From: Francisellaceae bacterium
GTDB lineage: Bacteria > Pseudomonadota > Gammaproteobacteria > Francisellales > Francisellaceae
Direction: 5' to 3'
Assembly: GCA_028355575.1 (NCBI GenBank)
Contig: JAOMSY010000008.1
Span: 1 to 39,663, forward strand
Length of the DNA stretch: 39,663 nt
Shown here: positions 8,694 through 17,433 of the stretch, one piece after another
Layout of the letters: every line of letters starts with the position of its first letter
Position numbering within the stretch: the first letter of the stretch is position 1
Notes under the pieces: generated by a model
Told to the model about the DNA's origin: nothing
The model's database searches: none
Seen by the model: only the letters and a program-made list of their open reading frames with translations
Made by a program: the position numbers and the translations under genes

Positions 8694-9452
8694 ATGATGA
8701 AGAGATTTTTAACAACACTGTTAGCGATCGTTGTTGCTAACTCACAGGCAGTTGCCTCTGATAATGAAATTATCACGCGCGTTTCAAATGTTTATGAGAA
8801 CAACCCTGTCTTGCACAATGAAGTTCAAGCAATACCGGGACAAGCACGTTGGTTGGATCAGGGTCATTCAGGTGTTAAGGACCAAGTCTTAAACGGTAAT
8901 AGTTATTGGGCTACCTTTACAATTAATCAGGTCAACAACCAATATTTGATTCAGTCTATAGTTGGGATTACTGCAGATGAAAATAATAATGTAAAAGGCG
9001 GTATATTACTCCCTTTTGTCAATGTTATAAATGGAAAGCCTGTCCCACCTATTTTGAGCTGTCAAGATTGCAGTGGTAAGCTAAAGCACCAGGCAATCGT
9101 TGGTTTGCCTCTCCTGCAAGCAAGATTGTCAAAGTATAAGCAGTATCATGGGGAAATTACGAATCCTATTGACGGAAAAAATTATGATTTAATTATGTGG
9201 GTGGATAGAAATAATAGTGAGTTACACATTAATGCAGGTAATTTGTTCACAGAAAGGCCAGATAAGATTTGGTATAAAGTGAGTAATTCGCTCGCAAAAC
9301 AATGTTTTGAATGGTTCAACAAACAACCCTTTGCAAAAAAACAACTCACAGAGAACAAAGAAGCGGTTAAATCCTTTAAATCTTATAAGGTCGTGGGCGC
9401 TAATCCAACGTCTGAATCATTAACGCATCAACTCGAAAACTTATGTCAATAA
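8694..9452 (+). CDS. Secreted protein, DUF2147-like C-terminal part
   Basis: A 252-residue exported protein of unknown function. A signal peptide covers residues 1 to about 21 (TTLLAIVVANSQAVA, cut before SDNE). The stretch from about 104 to 196 follows the plan of DUF2147 proteins: a CQDC pair (Cys123, Cys126), IVGLPLLQ, GEITNPIDGKNYDL, then an LFTERPDKIWYKV ending. DUF2147 proteins are small periplasmic proteins near 150 residues, so this one carries an extra N-terminal region (about 22-100) and a C-terminal tail with two more Cys. AGGA at 8679-8682 serves the ATG at 8694; another ATG follows immediately. The periplasmic CxxC could form a disulfide or bind metal; DsbB is encoded elsewhere in the window. 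Family assignment is moderate. Confidence 0.68.
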   Translation: MMKRFLTTLLAIVVANSQAVASDNEIITRVSNVYENNPVLHNEVQAIPGQARWLDQGHSGVKDQVLNGNSYWATFTINQVNNQYLIQSIVGITADENNNVKGGILLPFVNVINGKPVPPILSCQDCSGKLKHQAIVGLPLLQARLSKYKQYHGEITNPIDGKNYDLIMWVDRNNSELHINAGNLFTERPDKIWYKVSNSLAKQCFEWFNKQPFAKKQLTENKEAVKSFKSYKVVGANPTSESLTHQLENLCQ

Positions 9453-9632
9453 AATAGGGTTAATATTACATACTGTTATATTTTATGAATTCTGTAATTC
9501 AAATTTGTCACTATTAATAATTATTATCTGGCTGTATTATAAACAGGACGAGAAATTAGAATGGTAAGGTTAGGTCGGCTATCTTTCTAATCAAGTTTCT
9601 TTAGAGCAGTTTTATAAAAATGGGGATAATCT

Positions 9633-11345
9633 ATGAGCAGAGTTGTTAAAGCAGATTCAAATGGTAATAAATATATCGAAACAAATAAAAGAGCCCATTC
9701 GTTACTGCAGGATCCATTATTAAATAAAGGTTCATCATTCAGCTTAGAAGAATTAGATGCTTTTAAGCTCAGAGGTATAGTGGCCCCTCATCAGGCCGAG
9801 CTTGATGACGTGGTAGAAAAAACATATCAAGTCATGAATGAAAAAAATACTAACTTGGAAAGACATATTTATTTAAGAGCTTTGCAAGATAGAAATGAAA
9901 CATTGTTTTATGCTTTGCTCGTTAAATATCCGGTTGAATTAATGCCACTGGTCTATACGCCTTATGTTGGTGAGGCGTGTGAGAAGTTTAGTGAAATTTA
10001 CCGTCGTCCAAGAGGTTTTTTTGTAAGATATGAAGATCGCAACCGTCTTGATGAAATATTAGATCACCATTATTTTGATGATACAAAAGTTATTTGTGTT
10101 ACAGACGGGGGTAGAATTCTGGGTCTTGGTGACCAAGGTGCTGGTGGCATGGGCATACCAATTGGTAAGCTTTCTCTTTATACATCTTGCGCCGGAATCG
10201 CACCAGAAAGGACATTACCAATTTTATTAGATGTCGGAACCAATAACGAAGACTTATTAAATGACCCATTGTATATTGGATCAAGACACAAAAGAATTAG
10301 CGAAGAAGAATATACACAATTTGTTGATACTTTTATTACAGCAATCAAAAAACGTTTCCCAGGCGTGTTATTACAATGGGAAGACTTTGCACAAAACCAT
10401 GCGCTTAAGTTATTAAATAAGTATAAAGACGAAATTTGTTCTTTTAATGATGATATTCAAGGTACTGCGGCAGTTGTGACTGGATCTTTACTCTCTGCTA
10501 TCCATTCAGCTGAAATTCCAATATCACAACAAAAAGTAATTATGGTTGGTGCGGGTTCCGCTGGTGTTGGCATTAGTAATTTACTGGTTAAAGCCATGCA
10601 AAGAGAAGGACTAACAAAAGAACAAGCATTTGCAAGTATCTTTTTGGTTGACCGCTTTGGATTAATTACAGATAACATTGAAAGCCTTGATTTTCAACAG
10701 CCATTTTCTAGACCGAGTTCTGAAGTGGCTGGCTGGGATATTGCAGATAAGCATAATATTACTTTGCTTGAAGCTGTGAAACATTCTAAGGCAACTATGA
10801 TTGTTGGTGTTTCTGCCCAAGGTAGAATATTCACAGAAGAAGTGATTAAACAGCTTGCAGCTAATTGTGAGCACCCAATTATATTCCCGATATCTAACCC
10901 TAATAAAAAGTCAGAAGCGGATCCTGCTGACGTACATAAATGGACAAATGGTAAAGCTGTTATTGGTACAGGTAGTCCATTTCCACCCGTCATGGTTAAT
11001 GGTAAACAAAAACGTGTCGACCAGGTGAACAACTGTTATATTTTCCCTGGGCTTGGTCTTGGTATTTCAGCCATTAGAGCAAAAAAAGTGACGGATGACA
11101 TGTTCCTAACAGCTGGCACAGCACTTGCACAGCTTTCACCAGCAACCAATGACAAAGAGGCGAATTTTTTGCAACCACTAACAAATATTCGTGCTATATC
11201 TCGACATGTTGCCATCGCTGTTGCTAAGGAAGCAGTGCATTCAGGGCTGACGGATAATAGCGAGCTGTCTGACCAAGAAATTGAACAAATAATTGATAAT
11301 GAAATTTGGGAGCCAGTGTATTTACCACTTAAATATACACTTTAA
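9633..11345 (+). CDS. maeA: NAD-dependent malic enzyme
   Basis: Oxidatively decarboxylates malate to pyruvate with NAD+. Its 570 residues match the large SfcA/MaeA class (565 in E. coli). Visible features: the VYTP segment at about 107-110 with the catalytic Tyr, catalytic Lys179 in GIPIGKLSLYT, metal ligands in QWEDF (Glu250, Asp251) and FNDDIQGTAA (about 271-280), and the dinucleotide-binding GAGSAG at about 306-311. A GGGGA Shine-Dalgarno at 9622-9626 precedes the ATG. The gene is probably monocistronic and converges with the efflux operon. Its pyruvate product is the substrate of the acetolactate synthase encoded 8 kb away, a metabolic link that is only circumstantial. Confidence 0.95.
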   Translation: MSRVVKADSNGNKYIETNKRAHSLLQDPLLNKGSSFSLEELDAFKLRGIVAPHQAELDDVVEKTYQVMNEKNTNLERHIYLRALQDRNETLFYALLVKYPVELMPLVYTPYVGEACEKFSEIYRRPRGFFVRYEDRNRLDEILDHHYFDDTKVICVTDGGRILGLGDQGAGGMGIPIGKLSLYTSCAGIAPERTLPILLDVGTNNEDLLNDPLYIGSRHKRISEEEYTQFVDTFITAIKKRFPGVLLQWEDFAQNHALKLLNKYKDEICSFNDDIQGTAAVVTGSLLSAIHSAEIPISQQKVIMVGAGSAGVGISNLLVKAMQREGLTKEQAFASIFLVDRFGLITDNIESLDFQQPFSRPSSEVAGWDIADKHNITLLEAVKHSKATMIVGVSAQGRIFTEEVIKQLAANCEHPIIFPISNPNKKSEADPADVHKWTNGKAVIGTGSPFPPVMVNGKQKRVDQVNNCYIFPGLGLGISAIRAKKVTDDMFLTAGTALAQLSPATNDKEANFLQPLTNIRAISRHVAIAVAKEAVHSGLTDNSELSDQEIEQIIDNEIWEPVYLPLKYTL

Positions 11346-11405
11346 AAGCCAATATAAATTTATTGATATTTGGTTATTATCTTCTTCAATTTATATTTAA
11401 ATTCA

Positions 11406-12275
11406 TTATTTTAATGACTTCAGTGACTTGGGTATATAATTTTTTTTAGCCTCTTTTAATAACTGATAAAATTTTTCTAAATGCTGTTCAAGGGCTTTCT
11501 GGTCTTGGTGGAAAACACTACAATAATGTATGGCAGAAATTTCAGTTCTCATTTCCCATATTATGCTGTCAAATTGTTTCATATGTTGGCTAATCGTATC
11601 TGAGGCATGAAAGTCGAGCATAATACTATTACTGGAATTAGCTAATTTAGAAAAAGTACCACTAAAGCCTTCTCGCAATTTCTGCCTTTTGGGTCGAGAT
11701 AAGGGCTTGCCTTTAAGCTTAATTAAAGAATTGACCGACCTTAGCATATATAAACAAACTTCTCGCTGTAAAATAGCGTAGTTTCGTCTGGAATAGTCAA
11801 ATTTAGTGAATAGAACATACTCGCCAATAAGTACAATAAATACACCAAGGACGGTGGAAATAAGTCTGTCACTAATCAATTCGCTATGCCCGACATCTAC
11901 TGAAGTTAAAGCAAACCCGAACATGATAAACATTGATAAAAAAATAGTTTGACTCACGTGAAATTTGCCAGGAATCGCAAAGGTAGCGGCGCCCACCAGT
12001 AACAGAATAAAGGGTGTGATATAAGGATTAAATTCTAAAAATTGTAATAGAATGGCTGCTATAATAAGCCCGAAGACAGTTCCAATTCCTCTTTGGCCTG
12101 CTTTTTTCCTAACAAGACCAGACTCATAAGCACCACTTGTTGCAAATATAGAATTTAGAATCCAAAAGCTATAGGGAATATTCGAAAATATATAAAATGC
12201 TAACCCAATACAGACTAGTATGGTTATTTGAAAAACCCTAGCAGATTCGAGTGAAAGCTTTAGTCCTGGGTGCAT
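11406..12275 (-). CDS. FUSC-type efflux pump, second half
   Basis: A 289-residue membrane protein matching the C-terminal half of fusaric-acid-resistance/AaeB-like pumps. About six membrane segments fill residues 12-160 (SFWILNSIFATSGAYESGLVRKKAGQR, then GTVFGLIIAAILL), and a cytoplasmic helical part covers about 165-289. The RKKAGQRGIGTVFG block is the family's conserved loop. Its ATG lies inside the end of the preceding gene (16-bp overlap, 12260-12275), and an in-frame TAA two codons upstream rules out a longer product. With the preceding gene it makes up the full two-half FUSC architecture (601 residues together). Confidence 0.8.
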   Translation of the reverse strand: MHPGLKLSLESARVFQITILVCIGLAFYIFSNIPYSFWILNSIFATSGAYESGLVRKKAGQRGIGTVFGLIIAAILLQFLEFNPYITPFILLLVGAATFAIPGKFHVSQTIFLSMFIMFGFALTSVDVGHSELISDRLISTVLGVFIVLIGEYVLFTKFDYSRRNYAILQREVCLYMLRSVNSLIKLKGKPLSRPKRQKLREGFSGTFSKLANSSNSIMLDFHASDTISQHMKQFDSIIWEMRTEISAIHYCSVFHQDQKALEQHLEKFYQLLKEAKKNYIPKSLKSLK

Positions 12276-13198
12276 ACTTTATTCCAGTTTTCGACTATGA
12301 TTTTTAGCTGTCCAAATGCTAAACATTGATGTGATATGGCCTTCTCTGGCTTTAATTGTTCTAACACTTCTAAAGTAAATGATTTTTTGATTCTAATTTG
12401 CTCATTAAAGTGATTAAGAACCTCAAAAAAATGCTGCCAAAATGTTTCATGTAGATCTACATTTCTTAAATAGATGACCATCATGTTCAAGTTACGCACA
12501 CTTCTGCTGATTCTGATAATGTTAAAAAGGTTTTCTTTTTTATAAAGCCTTTTGTAATCAAACATCATATTAATTGGGTTCATGGCTTTAGAGTCAAATT
12601 TAACCGTATTTTTTTCAAGAATTGCGGCTAAATTCTTTTGTATTTTTAAACAACTTTTTTTAAAGGCTCGATACCATACATGTTGATAAAGGTTATCGTG
12701 AGTCTTATAGGCAAAAATAATGATGATTAAGACAAGTGACATGCCAAACGCTACTTCTTTTGCAGCTAACTCACTTCCCGTAATAACAACGGCAGATATT
12801 GCAACACGATAAAAATGGATTACTGACCCTTTATAGGCAGGCAAAAATTTAATGGTGAAAAATACAAAAGTAAAAAAACATATTAGAGAAGAAACATAAA
12901 GTATTAATTTATGCCGTGATAATAAAGTGAAGAATACGGCAAATAAAATCGCGGATATCCAATAAAATAGAAGCGCTTTATATTTTTTTTTATAGGTTTT
13001 GTAACCAATGTTTTCAAATATGGCATATCCCCATATTAATGCCATTAACAAAGCAGTTAAAAGTTTTGGCATGAATATAATATAAGCAAGCGTGAAGAGT
13101 ATGCCGATATATAACCCTTTTCTAAATAGGATCCGTTGAATATAAAACGGATCTATCTCCTCTAAGTAGGCATTAAACTTCGATATATACGTATGCAC
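12260..13198 (-). CDS. FUSC-type efflux pump, first half
   Basis: A 312-residue membrane protein. Hydrophobic helices occupy about residues 25-175 (LYIGILFTLAYIIFMPKLL, ALLFYWISAILFAVFFTLL, and the long VAFGMSLVLIIIIFAYKT), followed by a soluble helical domain. Canonical AaeB-like FUSC proteins carry two such membrane-plus-cytoplasmic units in one chain of about 650 residues; here the two units are separate genes. It overlaps the adaptor gene upstream by 26 bp and the second half downstream by 16 bp, so the three genes are tightly coupled. Family assignment rests on hydropathy, size and context more than on strong motifs. Confidence 0.72.
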   Translation of the reverse strand: MHTYISKFNAYLEEIDPFYIQRILFRKGLYIGILFTLAYIIFMPKLLTALLMALIWGYAIFENIGYKTYKKKYKALLFYWISAILFAVFFTLLSRHKLILYVSSLICFFTFVFFTIKFLPAYKGSVIHFYRVAISAVVITGSELAAKEVAFGMSLVLIIIIFAYKTHDNLYQHVWYRAFKKSCLKIQKNLAAILEKNTVKFDSKAMNPINMMFDYKRLYKKENLFNIIRISRSVRNLNMMVIYLRNVDLHETFWQHFFEVLNHFNEQIRIKKSFTLEVLEQLKPEKAISHQCLAFGQLKIIVENWNKVCTQD

Positions 13199-14159
13199 TT
13201 GAACCTACTCTTAATGGATATTCTGGATCAGGATCAGTTATTCTAATTTGTACAGGTAGTCTTTGGGGGAGCAAGAGCCATTGGTTTTCATCCTTAACAT
13301 TTTGCAATTGCGTTCGCGCATCTGTTTTCTGGCGGTTCGCAGCCCAATAGCCAGAAATAATTTCACCATGGAAAACCTTTTCAAATAAATAGGTTCTGGG
13401 GAAAATTAATACCTTATCACCAGGCTCTACCAATCTTAAATCTGTTTCTCTAAAATTAGCTTGAATAATAATTTCATCCGTTGTGACAAAAGAAAACACT
13501 GGCTCATTAAAATTAACGGGATTGCCTATTGCTAAATAAAAGTTCTGAATAATGCCATCCTGCTGGGCATATACAATGGTTTGGTCAAGATAAAATTGCG
13601 CTTTTTTAACATCTGCTTCTAGTGCATCTATTTCGTGCTGAATAGCAATAATTTTGTGTTCATCAATTCGAATTTGTGAGAGGCTTGACTGGAAATCAGC
13701 CATAGCTGCCATTGTGTCTTTACGTGAATTTTTAGCAACCATCTCTGAAACGACTTCAGCTCTTAAACCGCCTTGAAACATTTCGTCATCAAGTGCAATT
13801 TTCTCATAAATTAATTTTCTACTCTGGCTTAAGTTAACATCTTTTTGTAATTGATGTTCTAACGCCTTTAGTTCAGCTTTTGCTTGTTTAAGTTTTGATT
13901 CTAGTTTCTCTAAATTATAACGGTAGGGCTCGTCTAACACTTTAAATAAGGGGTCACCTTTATTAATTTCCTGCCCGTTTTTTATGTATATTTCAGTTAC
14001 ATAGCCACTAACCTCAGCAACGACGGGTCGAACATTATTTACCACAAAAGCATCATCCGTTATGGGAAATATAAATGAAAATGCATAGATGATAAAACTG
14101 ACTAACCCAATCACTACGACGGTATTCGTTAAGGTTATTTTTTTAAATGGAATTTTCAT
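13173..14159 (-). CDS. HlyD/AaeA-type membrane-fusion protein
   Basis: A 328-residue periplasmic adaptor for the FUSC pump. One N-terminal membrane anchor (about 12-34) is followed by VRPVVAEVSGYVTEIYIKNGQEINKGDPLFKVLD, the first half of the lipoyl-like domain (about 43-76). A long alpha-helical hairpin runs from about 80 to 195, then DGIIQNFYLAIGNPVNFNEPVFSFV, the second lipoyl half, and a beta-barrel region (ANFRETDLRLVEPGDKV). Length and layout match AaeA/EmrA-like adaptors. The gap to the outer-membrane lipoprotein gene upstream is 3 bp. It would bridge the inner-membrane pump and the outer-membrane channel. Confidence 0.92.
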   Translation of the reverse strand: MKIPFKKITLTNTVVVIGLVSFIIYAFSFIFPITDDAFVVNNVRPVVAEVSGYVTEIYIKNGQEINKGDPLFKVLDEPYRYNLEKLESKLKQAKAELKALEHQLQKDVNLSQSRKLIYEKIALDDEMFQGGLRAEVVSEMVAKNSRKDTMAAMADFQSSLSQIRIDEHKIIAIQHEIDALEADVKKAQFYLDQTIVYAQQDGIIQNFYLAIGNPVNFNEPVFSFVTTDEIIIQANFRETDLRLVEPGDKVLIFPRTYLFEKVFHGEIISGYWAANRQKTDARTQLQNVKDENQWLLLPQRLPVQIRITDPDPEYPLRVGSSAYVYIEV

Positions 14160-14162
14160 ATC

Positions 14163-15542
14163 CTATTCTTTTTTCGTCTCTGGTTGGTTTGCCATATAAC
14201 CACCTCCAAGATTTTGATATAACGCGACGACTGTTAATAATTGCCGAAGTTTATTCTGTGTTAACGCCATTTCTTCTTGAATTAATTTAGACTCAGACAA
14301 AATAACAGGCAATGTAGATATTAGGCCGTTTTCATAAAGACCAATTTGTAGAAAGTAAAATTCATCTTGCGCATCATATGCTTCGCGCTGATCATAATAA
14401 CTTTCTGTAAATTGATTATTCGCTGATATAGCCGTATCCACTTGTTCTAGAACCTTCCGAACAGTTTTTATATATTCATAATAGGCAGATTGATATTGTC
14501 CCTCTCTTGTATTTATTTCACCAAAAACAGTGGGGTCAATATTAATTGAAGCAATTGCCTGTTCAAGGTTAATGCCTTGTGTTGTGCTACGCCACTGCCC
14601 AGGGGTTGGGCTGGTGTAACCGAGAAAATCCATTAAATTAATTTGTGGTAGAAATGAACTCGAGGCAATACCAATCGCTGTATTCGCCATCTTCAAATTG
14701 GTTTCAGCATAAGCGACATCTGGCCTGTCAGCCAATACAGTGGCAGGAATATTGGCATAATCAACCAACATGGTTTTTAAATCTGAAAATGTTTTATCAT
14801 GCAAAATTTGACCTGGGTTTTTATTCAGCAAAAATTGCAACGCATTCGCGCTAGCAACAATATTATGTTTGAACACTTTTTTCTGTGCACGAATCGAATT
14901 AAGCTGAACTTTTAAAGGTGTGGTGCTTAGTTTGCTATCAAGTCCAATATCTAATTGTGTGCGAGTTAAATTCAATAACTCACTCATCGTTTGTTCTAAA
15001 TCACTAATTTCTTGATAAAGCTTTTCTTGTGCGAGATATATAAAGTAGCTTCTTGTTACCTCACTAATTATGTCAAGTTTAACTGCGTTAACAGCAAATT
15101 CGGCTAATTCAACATTAAGTTCCGCATATTGTTGTTTTTTATACTGTGTAAACAAGTTAATAATATAAGTAGGAAATACTGCTAAGAATGTACCAGGATT
15201 ACCTAAGAAAGGCATTTGAGAAAAACCGGCCTGGAATGAAAAACTTGGTAGCCAGCCTAATTCAACTTCATCTAGCTGGCCATGTGCAGCCTCTAAATTG
15301 GCTATTGATATTTGAATACTATTATTTGCTTTTAGCGCCTCAATAATGAGCTGATTTAATGTTGGGTCATTATATTTTTCCCACCAGGCTAAATAAGGTA
15401 AATTTGTATCTTGCTTTTCAACTTCGTTAATTTGACTAACCCATTCTTCAGGTATATCTGCATCAGGTTTTTTATAGTCTGGCCCCATCAAAAAGCAGCC
15501 TGACAATATAAGCGTTAAAATAATAACAAATAATTTTTTCAT
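14163..15542 (-). CDS. Outer-membrane efflux lipoprotein, NodT/OprM family
   Basis: A 459-residue TolC-like channel, first gene of the efflux operon. The lipobox LSGC puts the acylated Cys at residue 16. The mature start MGPDYKKPDADIPEEW is typical of NodT-family lipoproteins. Two OEP repeats are visible, each with long amphipathic helices (WEKYNDPTLNQLIIEALKAN with its following region; the second around ADRPDVAYAETNLKMANTAIGIASSSFLPQINL). Having its own channel beside the adaptor and pump makes this a self-contained tripartite exporter. Exported substrates of the family include aromatic acids and fatty acids; none can be assigned here. Confidence 0.93.
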   Translation of the reverse strand: MKKLFVIILTLILSGCFLMGPDYKKPDADIPEEWVSQINEVEKQDTNLPYLAWWEKYNDPTLNQLIIEALKANNSIQISIANLEAAHGQLDEVELGWLPSFSFQAGFSQMPFLGNPGTFLAVFPTYIINLFTQYKKQQYAELNVELAEFAVNAVKLDIISEVTRSYFIYLAQEKLYQEISDLEQTMSELLNLTRTQLDIGLDSKLSTTPLKVQLNSIRAQKKVFKHNIVASANALQFLLNKNPGQILHDKTFSDLKTMLVDYANIPATVLADRPDVAYAETNLKMANTAIGIASSSFLPQINLMDFLGYTSPTPGQWRSTTQGINLEQAIASINIDPTVFGEINTREGQYQSAYYEYIKTVRKVLEQVDTAISANNQFTESYYDQREAYDAQDEFYFLQIGLYENGLISTLPVILSESKLIQEEMALTQNKLRQLLTVVALYQNLGGGYMANQPETKKE

Positions 15543-15565
15543 TATGACTTACAGTAGAAATTACG

Positions 15566-15575
15566 CACGTACGTG
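15566..15575. promoter_or_regulatory. Perfect 10-bp palindrome CACGTACGTG
   Basis: A perfect palindrome 24 bp upstream of the outer-membrane efflux lipoprotein start and downstream of the candidate promoter, where a bound repressor could block transcription. Its CGTACG core recurs in the dyad upstream of the LuxR-type gene at 18294. Operator function is inference. Confidence 0.38.
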
Positions 15576-15587
15576 TACCTGATATTT

Positions 15588-15615
15588 AGTCTAGTTGCGA
15601 TTAGCGCCAAATCAA
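15588..15615 (-). promoter_or_regulatory. Candidate promoter of the efflux operon
   Basis: On the minus strand, TTGATT (15615-15610) and TAGACT (15593-15588) are separated by 16 bp. Transcription would start near 15581, leaving a leader of about 40 nt that contains the palindrome at 15566-15575. Both hexamers match consensus 4 of 6, so this is tentative. Confidence 0.33.
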
Positions 15616-15730
15616 TATGCTGACAAGCTATCAGGAATTAATTTTTTAGATATTGCAAAATATAAGAGATCGATTTTTTGTAGCATGTAATTTTTAAAAC
15701 AGCATTTTGATACTGATATAAGTTTAAGTA

Positions 15731-17299
15731 TTAGAAAAGATAAGCAGCACTGAATTGAACTAAGTTTGATAAGTTTGTAGCAGGAAAAGTTTGGATAAAC
15801 GCATACACACCAATTAGCTGTAATCCTGTTACTTCAGGGACTTGATAGGTAACAATGAAATCCCATTCAGCAGAATTATTAAAAATATCAGAATCATAAT
15901 AGGCATAGCTTGGGGCAATCACGAGGCTTTGATCAAAAAAGCTAATTGCTGGGAAAATCTTGATGGCATTACTTGCAGAATTCTCAATTACACCGCCCAT
16001 GTAGCTGGTTGTGTATAGAGGGTCGTTTGCCAATTGAAATGTATATGGAGAGACAAGATTACCGTTGCTAAAACCACTACTACCAACCAGACCATTATAG
16101 GCAAGTGTCAGGCTTGCATTGTTATAACTATACGTGACCTCTGCGCCTAAAAGTTGGCCTTCAGGGCTATCTAATCCGTTATCTGAAAAGACATTACTTC
16201 CTGAACCTAATGTACCTTGTGAGGCTGCTTGTAAGTTGAGAGTGATTGCATTTTTTTTATCTAAAATAAAGGAGTTTCCGCCATAGGCATAGAGCATACT
16301 AGCGTAGTTATAAAATATATATCCCCATATTCCTGCATTCAAGGTACGATCCAGTGAATATTGAATACCCAATGCCGTTGAAAATTCTGAGTTGCCACTG
16401 CCAATTTGTGGTGTGAATGTATCAGGATTAATATTGTAGGAATACATGGTTTCTCTATTAAACGATGTTTGCGCTAATCCTTTATAGCCATTTATTGCTA
16501 AGCCGGTTAATAGCCAGTGATTTGTAATTTTATAGTTTATAAGCGCACCGCGGTATGTAGGCTGCGTTGTTGAGGTTGGTGTGTAAGATGTTAACCAGGG
16601 CGTATTGATATATAGCCAACCAATATCTGCTTGGATATGATCTTTTAAGTTATATTCTAAAAAAAGTTGAGAGACAGTGGCTACTTTATTGGTTGGCAGT
16701 GAATTATTAGCGGATGGATTAATGTCGTTACTAAACCAAGGGTTAATGAATAGATAATTACCACCGACTGAAAATCCAGCTATTTCTCCTGATTGCATAA
16801 AGACACTTGCACCGTAACTAAAGTAATTGTTTGGTTGAAAATACAAATAGTTTGCTAAAGCGGCGAGTGTATATGTGCCTTGTGTAAAGAATTGTTCTAA
16901 TAAACTGTCTGATTGTTTCTGCTTATTATGTTCTTTTTCTTTTTGATATTCAGGGCTATTGACTGCATCGACTAACCCTTTTGGTTTTTTAGACTGGTCT
17001 GATGCGTTTGTGGGTAGGTTAGGCACGGCATTAAATTTACCCAGTGATTGGTAATTATTGACCGTGTCACTTACCGCATCTTGAAAATGATAATTTAATA
17101 CATCTTGTATGCTTGGTTTTAAAAGGTTATTTGTAGCTCGCCAGTAGTTTAACCAGCCAAGTGGACTTGCATAGGTATATCCGTTCCAGGGGTTTTGAGA
17201 ATAGGGTTGAAGCGTCACATCCGCATAACTATTCGAGGCCAGAGTAAGAAAAATATATATGATAACGTATTGGTAAAATTTTTTAAACTTAACGGTCAT
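15731..17299 (-). CDS. Outer-membrane porin-like beta-barrel
   Basis: A 522-residue exported protein. The signal peptide ends SNSYA-DV at about residue 27. A hydrophilic segment (about 70-135, with SDQSKKPKGL and KEKEHNKQKQ) precedes amphipathic strands running to the end, and the chain ends with Phe in SAAYLF, the BAM recognition signature. The plan (one signal peptide, 16-18 possible strands, aromatic girdles, SPEGQLLGAEVTYSYNNASLTLAY) resembles OprD-like porins, but I would not insist on that family. It lies between the LuxR-type gene and the efflux operon on the same strand, 188 bp before the latter, so it may share regulation. Substrate unknown. Confidence 0.68.
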   Translation of the reverse strand: MTVKFKKFYQYVIIYIFLTLASNSYADVTLQPYSQNPWNGYTYASPLGWLNYWRATNNLLKPSIQDVLNYHFQDAVSDTVNNYQSLGKFNAVPNLPTNASDQSKKPKGLVDAVNSPEYQKEKEHNKQKQSDSLLEQFFTQGTYTLAALANYLYFQPNNYFSYGASVFMQSGEIAGFSVGGNYLFINPWFSNDINPSANNSLPTNKVATVSQLFLEYNLKDHIQADIGWLYINTPWLTSYTPTSTTQPTYRGALINYKITNHWLLTGLAINGYKGLAQTSFNRETMYSYNINPDTFTPQIGSGNSEFSTALGIQYSLDRTLNAGIWGYIFYNYASMLYAYGGNSFILDKKNAITLNLQAASQGTLGSGSNVFSDNGLDSPEGQLLGAEVTYSYNNASLTLAYNGLVGSSGFSNGNLVSPYTFQLANDPLYTTSYMGGVIENSASNAIKIFPAISFFDQSLVIAPSYAYYDSDIFNNSAEWDFIVTYQVPEVTGLQLIGVYAFIQTFPATNLSNLVQFSAAYLF

Positions 17300-17353
17300 G
17301 TCGTGTTAGTCAATATCAGGTTAAAGCGCAGTCAACGCCATGTGAATAATTTA

Positions 17354-17381
17354 AGTGTATGTCCAATATGGATATTCGCAA
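17354..17381 (-). promoter_or_regulatory. Candidate porin promoter with internal dyad
   Basis: On the minus strand, TTGCGA (17381-17376) and TACACT (17359-17354) are spaced by 16 bp, each matching consensus 4 of 6. The spacer holds the dyad TCCA-ATA-TGGA (plus-strand 17362-17372). It lies about 55 bp upstream of the porin-like gene. Weak evidence. Confidence 0.28.
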
Positions 17382-17433
17382 GAGCAGTGGTAATAACTAC
17401 GCATGATTTTCTAATTATTTAGAGTGATTTTAA

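Noticed and set aside
11349-11373. CCAATAT/ATATTTGG imperfect hairpin between maeA and the FUSC gene
   Set aside because: Bulged AT-rich stem with a 10-nt loop and a broken T-run; not supported as a terminator.
12260-12275. Frameshift mutation splitting one FUSC gene
   Set aside because: The second gene has an in-frame TAA just before its ATG, and both halves are complete membrane-plus-cytoplasmic units, so a natural split is the better reading, though an assembly indel is not excluded.
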